Positions 1 through 11,414 of a stretch of 64,000 nt of DNA are shown in pieces (position 1 is the stretch's first letter; every line of letters begins with the position of its first letter). This stretch comes from Camellia lanceoleosa (lineage: Eukaryota; Streptophyta; Magnoliopsida; Ericales; Theaceae): NCBI GenBank assembly GCA_025200525.1, contig CM045763.1:66599018-66663017 (forward strand), in the 5' to 3' direction. A program made the translations under genes and the position numbers. Under the pieces are notes generated by a model. The model searched no databases. It worked only from the letters and a program-made list of their open reading frames with translations, and was not told where the DNA came from.

Positions 1-3000
1 TTTGCTAGGATTTTGATACCATTCTCATTTGTTGAAACAGCCATAAACATACCTTCCTTGTTGAATCGGATACAGGGAGAAGCCTAGACAAATAGTAAAA
101 AATAAGAACAGTTGATCATGTCAGACAGATCTACAATGAGGCTATGTTTGGATGGCAGGAATCCTGAGGTGGAATGAGAATATGATTCCAAAGTTTGGAA
201 CGGAATAGAATAAGAACGTGATTCCTGATTACCTCTTCTACCAGGAATCGCATTCCCAAACTAAGCTGGAATTTGATCCCTGTCGTCCCCTATGATAATT
301 TCACATTCTTGGAGGAACGTTGACTATTTAAGAGTAAAAAAGTTAGTTGGACCCACAATTTTGAATTTTTATCAATTTTAGATAGATAATTCCTATCTAA
401 ACCAAACACATGAATAACATTGATACTGGAATTCTATTTCTAGCAATGTGATTCCTGGTAGCGAGATTCCTATTCCCTCCATTTGATTCCAACCATCCAA
501 ACAAAGCTTGAGTGACATGAATCTAACAATTACCGGTAATCCACCCTCAGCATCAATAGTTGTCAATAAGTTAACATTGTCCATTTCCCAAAATTTGACC
601 ATGAACTCATCACCAGCAGCCAAGACTCTATTCTTTGTGGTATCAAATTGCACAACACCCACGGATCGCTTTCCAAGACCATGATAAATCGCTTGACAGC
701 TCCTCACTTTCATTCCATTCCACAAGAAATGAATCTCCTTCTTTATTGGTCCCACAAGAGAACAACCTATCAGGTGCCCATTTGATGAAACCAATCCTTT
801 AGTTGAGAATGCCATATTTAGCAAATATCAAACCCTCATCCCTAACCCCAAAAATACAAAAAAGGCAACGGAAAAAGTAGAACGTAGGAATCATTTTTTG
901 AACCTGGTCCCATCAGCACTGTATGACATTGTGATGGATGAATGACCTGGAGCATCATAGTCAACTCTAGAACCCATGTCATCATACAACCACGCCTTTA
1001 TTTTCCCATCAGTTGCCGTAGAAAAAATAAACTGGAATAAAAAAAGGTAGAAGTTTTTAAAAATTAAAAATAAAAAATAATAATAAAAAAAGAAGAAGTC
1101 CAACAACCCTAATAAGGCTGTCTTAAAAGTGATGAATTTTGATAATTACGGTGCAAGAAACACCCTACAACTTCAAGTCCCATGATACGTTAAACCTCTT
1201 GGACTTTAATACTCATGTCTGAGACAAGTAAACCCCTCGAGAGTTTCAGATCCTTCAAACATACAGATGACTACACCACATGGGATATGGACAGTTAAAA
1301 AAAGTCAATGACTAGAGCTAGAATGGCTTTGGCATATGTGGTACGTTTAGACCTAGATCAAAAAGAATTTTTAAAAAAAAAAAAAAAAATCTTCTAATGG
1401 ATATTCTTAAAACAAAGAAAAATCATAGCTTTCCCATTTATCAAAACATGTCTCCATTAGCTTTTGATCATGACCACAGCTACTTTGACTAAACTCTAAA
1501 TAAGCATAGCTGTATGTAAACTTAATCATGTTAAATACACTAAAAATAGGTCAGATTTGAGTAGTTTGACATAGGCGGATTGGTGCAACTTATATAAGCT
1601 GCTTATTATAGCTGCTTCTTTTTTTATTTGGGGAAGTCTATACTAGTTTTTGGTACAACTTCTGCTTACAACTTATTAGCTCTGTTATCAGAATCTTACG
1701 ATTTGCGATTCGATTTGCAATTTTTGCAAAATTGATACGAATATATGGTTGAATCTATTTTGGAAGTGAATCTTTATTGAATCGCACGATTCACAATTGA
1801 TTCACAATTCGATTCACTTTTTGCGATTCATGTAATTTTTGAAATTATTGTGTCCGACATATTTTTGACTTTATTTTTTCTCCATCTTTTTAGTAAAAAT
1901 GACATAATACAACTTTCAATAGCGTTTAATATCAAAATAACCAGCATATATACATGATTTGTTGTTATTTTAGTGATCATGGAGTTTTTAATAAGATCCA
2001 ATCAGATTTAGTCAGGCCCAACATATTTTTCACCTTTCTTCTCATTTTTTTTTTCCCTTTAAAAAATCGTAATATATCTTCTAAAGATGTTTAAGATTAA
2101 AATTACACTATGAATTATCTATTACTATTTTATTAAATTAAATATTACATGTATGAGGTCAGTTATCCTTTTTAAAATATTTTAGGCTTTAACAAAAAAT
2201 TCTAAATGATTCTTTCTTATTATTTGCTCACTGTTACTTAGAAAAGTATGTATGCTTATTGTTCAAATATCAATATCGTTGTTAATTATTGTTACTTTAA
2301 AAATTGATAATTTGTCTATTTAGTTATTATTTTTATTAAGAATGGTTGATAAGAAATATCTAAAAAGGAAAAAAAGATAAGATGGTGATTTTACATAGGA
2401 ACCTTTATTAACTTCTTACTTATTAAACTACGTGATTATCATTTAAAATAACATTTTTATTGATTTAAGTCTAAATTTTTTATATTCATAAGATATATTT
2501 AATATCTAAATGTGTAAATATATGTTTTTAAATAATTTAGAAGAAGTGACCGAATCTTTTCGATTCACGATTCGATTAAATTGATTGATGCGAGACTATT
2601 TCAATTCACGATACAAATCGATTTGACAACTATGGCTATTAGGCAAAAATAGAAGATTATGTAGAAACTGGAGGGAGGGACCTATGCATGTTAGAAGAAA
2701 TCGAGTAAATCAAACCTTGCCCCCCTTGACTTTAAGTGTTTTCTCAATTTTGTCCCTCAAAATTTTTCTTCCCACTTTGATCCTTTAAGTAACTAAAATT
2801 TCACAATTTGCTCCAACAATCGTCTGTCCGTTTTTTTGACAAAATCTCACAATGTGCCACATCATGCCATTTGTCCAACATGTGTAAACACCCAGCCACC
2901 ACCCAACTAATGGGAATGTTTCCCTTTTTTTGGTGTAAATAGAAAAAAAAAGATACTTTAATAGTCAATGTGAGAAAAAAAATGATATTTAAGGGTCCAA

Positions 3001-6000
3001 TATGGTGAAGTAATAAGATTCCACGTATTACTAAAAATTCCAACCCATAGTACTAAATTTTGAATCTTAAATTTTTTAATTTTTGAGGGTACTAATATAT
3101 AGGTGGTTTCCCTGCCAACCAACCAAAAGCACCCTAATCCAACTGCTGAAGCTCTTCTGTAAAAGCTTGATACATACTGACAGGACTAGCCCTAGTTATA
3201 TCCCACATCCTGTGGTTAAGTGCCTTTGTCAATGAGACTAATACCTTTAAAGTGAAACCATGTTCCCACAATAACAAACAGTCAAAAGCCATTTTCTATC
3301 TCCTCCTCCACTTTTCTTTCTTTCTTTCTCTTCCTTCCATTCATACACAGTCAAGTATAGTTGCCTGGATCGCGACTAGTGAGAATTTTTTTTCTATATA
3401 TTTTTCTGTTGGTGTAAATAGGGGGTAAACCTACTTGGAGGGTTAATGTAGAAAACATGTAATACTTAAGAGCCAATGTAGGAAAGTAGTAAAATGTCAC
3501 ATGTCACATATATGGCATGATATGGCACCTACATCGCATATTTCTTCATATATTACACACTGCTTAGCATTAGTTTCAATGCTTTCTTTTATATATTATA
3601 TAGTGAACAAAGAATACCTGAATGTTTTCCTTGCGATGTGGACATACAGAATAGACGGGTGCTTCATGACCCTCAAAAGTATACTGCTTATTCCCTGTAA
3701 CTGCATCCCACACCTGTAGAAAATTAAACCTTTACAACTAATGTCCAATCCTCTGCATTACTTGTAAAGCAATGACATAGAAACCAAACCTTAATGAGCC
3801 GATCCTCCCCGCATGTGACAATAGAAAGTTGTTTGTTTGGGTAAGAGAATGCAAGATCGTTAACACTACCAGAATGAGCATCAATCTGGATAACCAAAAA
3901 AAGGTATTTACAAAAAATGATATTGTGCAGACATTTAAAGTGAGCTCTGAACACTAGAAATATTGACAGGGAAAAAAAAATCAAAGCAAAAGAAAATCAA
4001 TGGACTCCCAGTTGATTGATTGTGGCACAAACCTCTAGATGGTTTTGTACATCATTGCCACCATGGTAGGAATATATGTGCACAATGTTCTTGGAGTATA
4101 CAACACCTAAAGTAAGAATGTGATATTAGAAGTAACAAAATCCCCACTTCATTCTCAATATCCTTCATCGAAGTACATTGTCTAGTGTCAACAAAAAAAA
4201 ATAAAAAAAAATAAATAATGGACAGTTCAATGTATGAGAATTTTCTTTTGTAAGAGATATTCTTTGCCCAATAGCTGAGATCATGCGAAGCATAGCCTAC
4301 TCTAGTTCTAGCACCGAAAGAGCAATTTCAGAGGAAGAAAAATCCTCAAAATATGACGAAAAATATTTTTAAGTAGAATGGAGCAATCATGTTAGGCCAA
4401 CATACCAAATAAGGTACCGTCAGGACTCCAAATCACACGGTTGATAGATGCAGTATAATCATTGGCCAGAGATGCCTGATACACAATCACAAAATGTATC
4501 AATGACTCCAGGAAGCATCAAATGCATACTTTTTTCACTCAAAGTTATTTAGTACTAAAGCAGCCTAACCTGCAGAGGCATTGAGCATGCTTGGAGTTCC
4601 CAAACCTTGAAATTCCTAACAGCAAGCCTCTCCCTACTACTGAGGTCCCACACCATGATCTCTCCAGTGTTTATTCCGACTACAATTAGTTATCATAAAT
4701 CAAATTATCAACATATGAACAAAACAAAAGAAATAAACAAGCAATTATCCAGATTCCTCAAAGCTGACCAATACAGAAAAGTGGAGCACAGTGGGAGCTA
4801 ACCAAGTAGTAGAATTTGTTGAACTGGATGGAAATCCATACTCTTCACAGCTGAACCTTGATTTAAAGTCATAACAACAGCCTTGGGCAAATCATCAGAA
4901 GAGTATGAACTCTGACCATGGCTCTGAGCATTGTATCCAACAGGCAGAATATTTACAGGCAGATTATTGACTTGTCAACGAGATCATGTAAATGTAGGAA
5001 CAGCTAACTCAACTCCCATCCCAACATGAAAACGTACTTTCAACTAAAGGATCTAAGGAAGATAGGCTTATAAATGAACCTTAGTTCATCTTACCCCTCT
5101 TCAAATAGATAACATGTACAGATTCAAAAGGTAAATAACTAAACATAAAACAAGAAGAATAAAAAAGGTAATAAACACAAAACATGAGGACATGCACACA
5201 GAGACATAAAGAGGCCTGCTCTGGTGTGCATAAGATAAGCCTCATAAAAAACTAACTCTTTAAAATCCAAACAAACTGACAACCTGACAACAGATAAAAT
5301 AAACAAATCTAAGTTCTTTATGCCCATTCCCTGCTCCTTTACTATTTTTACACTCGAATTAAGTGCATTCAAAAATTTTTTTTTCATAAATGCAACTTCG
5401 AATCATTTCGAATTTCTCATGTAGTTGTCTATCCTCCTAGGCTTCCAGAATTGGACACTCTTGAAATTTGATGTTGTCAGTCAGTCACATTTGAAAGAAA
5501 AGGCTAATGTAGACAGGAATTGTTCAACTAATTTCCTATAGCATGCAATTTCTCACACTTATTTTTCTTTCTTACTAAAGTACTCTCTTGTTTCCTAAGC
5601 ACTAGTTGCTTCAATTTCAGCTGGAAAATAGATTCCACTTTCCTAATGCTGAAACTCAATTTAATAATTGATTCCAAGTTCCTAATGACCAAACAAAGTC
5701 TAAAACCATTATTCCATGGTACAATGGGACCTTACATATTTGAACTAAGTGAACTACATCATTGTATTCTTGTTGTGTCATACTTGATGACAAAGGGGCA
5801 TCTTAATGACTTGTGACTGCTCCACGTTAAAAGGTGGAAGAGGATTTAATAGATGCTGCAATAAGGTCAGGCCTTCCACTCATATGCACACTTTTTTAAA
5901 AAGAAAAAAACAAGAGAAAATTACTTTACCCACTAGAATTTGGCCCAAAAATACATAGTTCCACAACAGTTTAAAAGTGACCACAAACTCCCTGTGGTTT

Positions 6001-8592
6001 GGAATGATCTGCATCATAACTGATTTAATGAAATGACAAATACCCTAAACGCATTAACTAGTGTGAAGAGCTCTTTTCAGGGCAAAATTATCATTTTCAG
6101 GCTCCATTTTGACAGGCATAACGGTCAACTTATTGTAGCTCGCTTAATTCTAATGGTTTTCATCCACTTTGCACTTCAATCCAAAATTACTCAAAAAATG
6201 GGCCAAACCTGAAGGGGTAAAGTAATTTTCCCAAAAATCAACTACCAATTCTGAAAAAGGAGCCCCAACGGCAAGAAATTCCATTAATCACAAAATTAAT
6301 TATGAAAAATAATGAATCACACCATCTAAGAGCTTCAAAACATGAATACAAAACTCCTAATCATGCCCAAAAAAAAAAAAAAATTAAAATAAATAAGCAA
6401 AGATATAACTTTGGGTGATAAAACTCCTATTAAACTTCCATCCAGTCCACAAGAAAATACCGAGGAATTGTTATGCAGTACTTCGTCTGGCATTCCAAAA
6501 GGTCTTGATCTCTTCAATACATGTTCAGAATCTGCTGTCTGATAATCCACAGCTGCATTATTTGTAGGAGTCCTGGGGCGCTTTAGAATACCTGCTACAA
6601 AGTGAACATATACACAGAAGGCAAAAAGACTCAATAATGAGAGAGCTTGGGTTGATTGGATGTGAGAGAGAGAGAGAGAGAGAGTTGAATCATGGAAGAT
6701 TCTTCATAATGAATACCATTCAGATATCATTTTAGTTTAATGGACAGTGGACACAAGCTTAAAGACATCTTATCACTAAAATCTTCATGCATTATTTATT
6801 TGTTCAGTGTATGCCACCAAATTGTAGCGATAAATAACCATTCACGTAGTAAGTAGGAAAGGATTTATATTATACTTGAAGTGCCAGCATTATTAGCTGT
6901 AATGAAACCAATGGGCCCAGCAGAAGCGGATGCATGAGGAACCGGAGATGGATTAGTCATCCATCCTGCAATAGATGTTGGCAGAGCAGCTTGTGCTGGC
7001 TGGAATGGCTTTAAAAAAAAAAAAACACCAAGTCAAACTTCTAGAAATAAAAGTTAAAGCATCACATGAACGGGGAGTGAACTCCTCTACTTCCACTTAC
7101 ACCATGAGCACCCAGCGGCGGAAAACCTCCAGCTTTAGGAACAGCACCCATTAGTGGGTTAGTTCTGACAGCGCAGGGCATGAGCACCATTTGGTTGCGA
7201 TTGTCCACAAGAATGGTCTACAAACAGGGTTTTTATGTCAGGATTAGGCTTTGGATTCTTGCAAAGCTGGTGCTGCCAATTTAAGCTGCAGTGCAACACA
7301 ACAACACAATACAACAGAGTGTCAACTAGAGATGAATATCTTAACTTGGAAGAAAAACTTAAGCCTGCAAAACACAAACAAATTACCTTTGGTTAATTAG
7401 CGTCCGCAATCTTGAGTTCTTCAAGTTAGGAAAAGTTAGCTTCTCACGAAACAGGGGGTTTGCTTCAATCAACTTTTTAAGTTCTGCTAGCATTATACTC
7501 CTAGCAGACTTAGTATCTCCGTATTTAGATAGCTGCTCATTATCTCTGCGGGTCAGTAAGTTAATCTTAGATTTGTCGAACATCTATCGTATTGTTCATG
7601 GTTTCTAAGATTAAGGCAGCAATAAAAACAATTCTTGCAGACTATTGTTTTAATACCTAAAGTTCTCCAAGGTCAAAAGTTGTGTTATTTCCTTAAAGAG
7701 GTCCTCATTAAAAGTTGAAAAACTTTCAAATCCTTCACCAGAACATCCACGGCTTTTTTACGATCCTTCCTACAATTAATGAGAAATATAGCAAAGAATT
7801 AACACACGTTTCAAGCCAAAATAAGATGCAAAAGAACTAAAGTAAAAACAAAAAAGCTAATGAAGCATGCTTCACACAGATACTTTCAATATGATCAGTT
7901 TAGCACTTACTTGTCTAGCGCTTCTAAGTACTTCTGTTTTCGGATCTCAAAGAAGATCTTCATGGAGTATCTATTATCATCAACCTTTGTGAATCCAGAC
8001 AAATACTTCTCCACCTCATCCCAATCCCCGTTTGTCACCATATCCTCAAAATGTCTCATGTTAAAGAAAAACCCGGACTCTTGCTCCAATCTCCAACATA
8101 CAAACAAAAATTAAAACAAATAACCAATCTTAGCTTAATCACAGCAAATCACAACACATATAGAATATAGATATGATACAATTATAAATCTTCCAAACAC
8201 ATATACATCTTGGCTCAATCACACCAAATTGCAACACATAAATAGATACACAAATTAATACACAACTATAAATCTTCTAAACACATATACAATTCTAACC
8301 CCCATTTGGTATCTCTGAAAATGGGCTGTAATCAAACTAATCCACAAATCTTAGCTTCCTAGGTTTCGGCTTCCCATAAATGAATGACCATCTAAGCTAA
8401 AAAAATAATGGAAAATCCATTTCCTTGATTTTCTTAGCAAACAAACACAAACAAAATAATACCCAAAAAAAATAATTAAAAAATAATAATAATGTACATA
8501 ATTGAGCCTTACTTGTGAACAGCCTCTTTAAATTTCTCTTCCTCCAGAAATTGAAGAATAAGAAATACAAGTTCTCTACTCAGAGACGACAT
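1..8592 (-). CDS. TPR4: TOPLESS-related transcriptional co-repressor, TPR4-like, 3' part outside window
   Basis: TPL/TPR proteins are nuclear Groucho-type co-repressors that bind EAR motifs (Aux/IAA, JAZ-NINJA, other repressors) and recruit histone deacetylases. I read 16 exons with GT-AG borders: 8592-8513, 8090-7911, 7769-7657, 7545-7387, 7285-7101, 7008-6876, 6591-6481, 4970-4803, 4679-4570, 4475-4406, 4106-4033, 3885-3790, 3713-3618, 1031-904, 766-534, 83-1 (about 670 of roughly 1,130 residues). The start MSSLSRELVFLILQFLEEEK opens the LisH motif, followed by CTLH (FTKVDDNRYSMKIFFEIRKQ), the TOP region (LSKYGDTKSAR, NWQHQLCKNPKPNPDIKTLF), a Pro-rich linker (GGFPPLGAHGPFQP) and WD40 repeats (HLEIDAHSGSVNDLAFSYPN, VTCGEDRLIK, EGHEAPVYSVCPH). 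DYQTADSEHVLKRSRPFG points to TPR4 rather than TPL/TPR1, but the paralogue is an inference. Frame breaks lie near 7705, 7165-7185, the exon 7 donor at 6481, and two at 680-705. All other conserved residues are intact, so assembly error is as likely as pseudogenisation. Confidence 0.9.
141..507. mobile_element. MITE-like element in a TPR4 intron
   Basis: A 367 bp non-coding element lies in the intron between the last two visible exons. Its ends are imperfect terminal inverted repeats of about 23 bp: GCTATGTTTGGATGGCAGGA on the left and the complement of GCTTTGTTTGGATGGTTGGA on the right. The flanks share TGAG as a possible short target duplication. The superfamily cannot be fixed from this alone. 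Confidence 0.65.
1679..2636. mobile_element. 958 bp non-autonomous DNA transposon-like element in the 2.6 kb TPR4 intron
   Basis: The element is flanked by an exact 5 bp duplication TATTA (1674-1678 and 2637-2641). Its ends are imperfect inverted repeats (GTTATCAGAATC on the left, GTTGTCAAATC reading in from the right). Both subterminal regions carry several copies of GATTCGATT and GATTTGCGATTC motifs. The interior is very AT-rich and has no coding potential. It sits in the intron 1032-3617. Confidence 0.6.
2711..3115. repeat. Degenerate repeat in TPR4 intron
   Basis: This stretch contains phrases shared with 3405-3500 (TTGGTGTAAATAG, then a diverged copy of the following 80 bp). Its ends contain CCCTCAAAA in opposite orientation. 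It looks like a decayed non-autonomous transposon, but borders and target duplication are not clear. Confidence 0.3.
5914..6232. mobile_element. MITE-like element in TPR4 intron 7
   Basis: A 319 bp non-coding element has strong terminal inverted repeats of about 33 bp. The left end reads AGAAAATTACTTTACCC then AATTTGGCCC; the right end, reverse-complemented, reads GGAAAATTACTTTACCCC then GGTTTGGCCC. Both flanks are A-rich, so a duplication cannot be told from simple sequence. It lies in the 1.5 kb intron 4971-6480. Confidence 0.7.
6664..6684. repeat. (GA)n microsatellite
   Basis: An uninterrupted GA dinucleotide run of about ten units in a TPR4 intron. Confidence 0.9.
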
Positions 8593-9070
8593 GCTTGTCT
8601 TCAACCCAACCAAAACTGCAAAATTTTTTAAAAATCAAAAAAATCAAAAACAAAACCCTTTCAACAACAATCCCTAAATTACAAACAACACATCAATCAA
8701 GAAAGTTCTCACTACTCAAAAACCATATCTGTATATATATAAACATTTTTGTATATGAGCACGAAAATTGAGATAGAGAGTTCGTACCTAGATTGAATGA
8801 GAGACAAAGAGACAGATCGAAGCTTTTTATTTACGAGAACGAAGACGAAGACTGCGAGAGGTCGCCGCTTTTACCAGTCTTTCTCTCTCTACACGAACTT
8901 TCTCTCTCTAGGGATTTAAAGGAAAGAAGAGGAGAGAGATGTGAAGCGAAGAAGAAGAAGCACAAAAGGGGGTTGAAGAAGACAAAATACTATCTCGTCT
9001 CGGAAGATGAAATACGAGATGAGATATTATGCGGCGAGGGTTTTGATAAGTCCATGTACTTATAAAGTGA
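8593..9070 (-). promoter_or_regulatory. TPR4 5' UTR, 5' UTR intron and core promoter region
   Basis: Upstream of the start codon a splice acceptor (TTTTGCAG, exon resumes at 8615) and a donor (AG|GTACGA, exon ends at 8788) delimit a 5' UTR intron at 8616-8787. The first untranslated exon from 8788 upward is rich in CT on the minus strand (GA on plus), typical of plant leaders. A TTTATAAG box at about 9058-9066 (minus) could be the TATA element, with transcription starting some 30 bp downstream. The splice signals are visible; the TATA assignment is weaker. Confidence 0.45.
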
Positions 9071-10471
9071 TAAGTGGTTGAAAATGGTTCATTGAGGTGA
9101 TAAGGTATTCTACTTATTTTATATATATATACGTCTAAAACACGCCATGACGCTAATATGTACTTTCGGCTGGTTTTGCGGGGTTCACGAGGAGGGGTTA
9201 CCTAGGAAATGGTATAGTGTGGTCACCTGTATGTTGTAGTTATGGACTCTCAGCCTGTTTTTCGGTTTATCTTTGGCTGTGTTTGGTTATGTTTTTGAAA
9301 TGTAATTTTACACCTTGATTTAAGTGTTGTTTAGGGTTAGAATTTTAAAAAATTAATTTTTTATTTTTTAAAAAAAAATTTGTTTATCCAATCTTTTTGG
9401 ATGTCCTTTGGACTTTCGGCCAGTTGATTGAAATATTATTTTTTTGGAACACTTGTCATTTTTATATTTTAAATAAAAAATATTTTAGAGATTTTTTTAA
9501 AATTTTTTATGAGTTTTGAATAGAATTTTGGATTATATAATTAGTTATGAGTTATAAAATTTTCAATCAAATATCATATGTCACATTAAAAATTTCAAAA
9601 TAAATTCAAATTTTATAATTAAATAATTTTTTTATATTTAAATCATAATTTTAAAATTTTACCAAATACTACCTTATTCTTTGTTTTTGTTTTTGTGGTT
9701 GTTTTTTTTGAAAGCGAACCTTGCGATTAGTCAATGTTGAGAGTGCTGTTATTTGCCAAATTGCTCAGCGCCAAACTTCTTTGACTCTTGACTTCTCAAA
9801 AAAAATTTTTGAGAGAAACTATAAATACATCTTTTAAAAATTTTATAAATACATCTTTTAAAAATTTTTTAAATTATAAATTATTTTTTATAATTTAAAA
9901 AATTATAAATACTTTCTTATTATTCTTTTCCTTTCAAAATATTAGTCTCTTATTTTATTTTTTATTATTTCATAATATTAGTATCTTCTCAAAAGTTAAG
10001 AAATAAAATAATATAAATGTACTATTTTACCCTTCATCGAAATTCATTAATAATAAAAAAATACAATTATGACAATTGATATTTCCAAAATAATATATTA
10101 TCAAATGGTAATTTTGAAAAATTAATATTTTTAAAATATAATAATTATACTATCAAAAAAAGTTAGGTTCCCAAAATAGACTATTATTTTGAGACGAGAG
10201 AGTATAATTTTTATTTAACAAAATAACTAAAAAATGAAATTCTTAATTGTTCTCCTATATAATAATAAAATTACCTAAATTATTAATTAAAATATATTTC
10301 TAACATCATTAAAAACTATTAATTGACTTGATTATTTATTAATAAAATTGGTGATTTGTTATGAAATTAGAAAATTTAATGGGTGAAATGTAATTTTTAA
10401 AATCACAAGAGTGATTTGTATTTTAATCAAATCTCAAATAGTGTATTCGTAATTTATCATTTTTATTATTA

Positions 10472-10623
10472 TTAAGCCCCGTTTAAGAATATTTTATTTT
10501 AGTTGATTATTTGATTTTTTATAAAAGATATATAAAAAGATAAAATGAGTGATGTGATGAGATATTTTGTTTTATTAAGTATTTTAGTCTGTGATAGACT
10601 ATCCCATCCCAAACACCCCTTAA
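10472..10623. mobile_element. Small MITE-like repeat
   Basis: About 150 bp begins TTAAGCCCCGTTTAAG and ends in the complement of TTAAGGGGTGTTTGGG. It is a short AT-rich element with matching imperfect termini and TTA at both edges. This resembles Tourist-type MITEs, but the assignment is tentative. Confidence 0.4.
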
Positions 10624-11149
10624 ATTATTTACATAATTTATTTTTACGTACTTAAATTGCATATGTGCCACATATGCTAACTATTAATCATTTTATATGT
10701 CAACAAGGTATTAGTTTAATGAGTTTTATAACTCAAATTTGTTATTAATGTAATATTAACACATAAACAAAATATAATTAAAAATAGAATCATTATAATG
10801 TTTTTTAATAATAGAATTATTATAATGTTTTTTAATTTGAAAAACATAAATTTTAAATTTGAATAATGTGTTGCAATTTTAATGATTCTCTATATGTATG
10901 ATAATTATTTTTTTTTAATAATATAATCATTACAATGTTTTTTAATTTGAAAAACATTTTTAAATTTGAATAATGTGTTGATTCTATATGTATGAAAATG
11001 AGTATATTCATTTTAAACTTGAAATGCCCACCTTTCAATTCATTGGGAATTGGGAGTTGTACTTAACAAATGTGCATGTCTTTCAATGTATTGGGCATTG
11101 TGCTTAAAGGTTAGTTGGGGATGTGGCTTTGCATTTTAATTTTTTAACA

Positions 11150-11275
11150 AAAATATTAGAGGTTTAAAAATTTTATCAAATATCTTATATAGGTGTGAGA
11201 TTTATTGTGGGTCTCACACTCATACGAGACATTTGATAAAATTTTTAATAGAATATTTGGGATCTCTAACATTAC
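11150..11275. repeat. Long imperfect hairpin (foldback MITE-like)
   Basis: The left arm (TTTTATCAAATATCTTATAT then GTGTGAGA) is complementary to the right arm (TCTCACACTCATACGAGACA then TTTGATAAAATTTTTAAT). The loop of about 10 nt is near 11201-11210. The stem is roughly 40-50 bp, the size of a hairpin MITE or an inverted-repeat small-RNA precursor. Confidence 0.5.
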
Positions 11276-11414
11276 TTATTTTTTAATTTTTTCATTATTT
11301 TAGTCTAAGATTAAAAAATTTTATTTGGGATAAATTTTTTTAATTTTTATTTTTATGAGAGAAAAAATAAAATGATTATGGTTTGAATGTGACATTTTGT
11401 CTTATTAGACTAAA

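Noticed and set aside
8793..9065. Plus-strand open frame of 90 codons
   Set aside because: It runs antisense over the purine-rich 5' UTR and promoter of the TPR4 gene and has a low-complexity composition.
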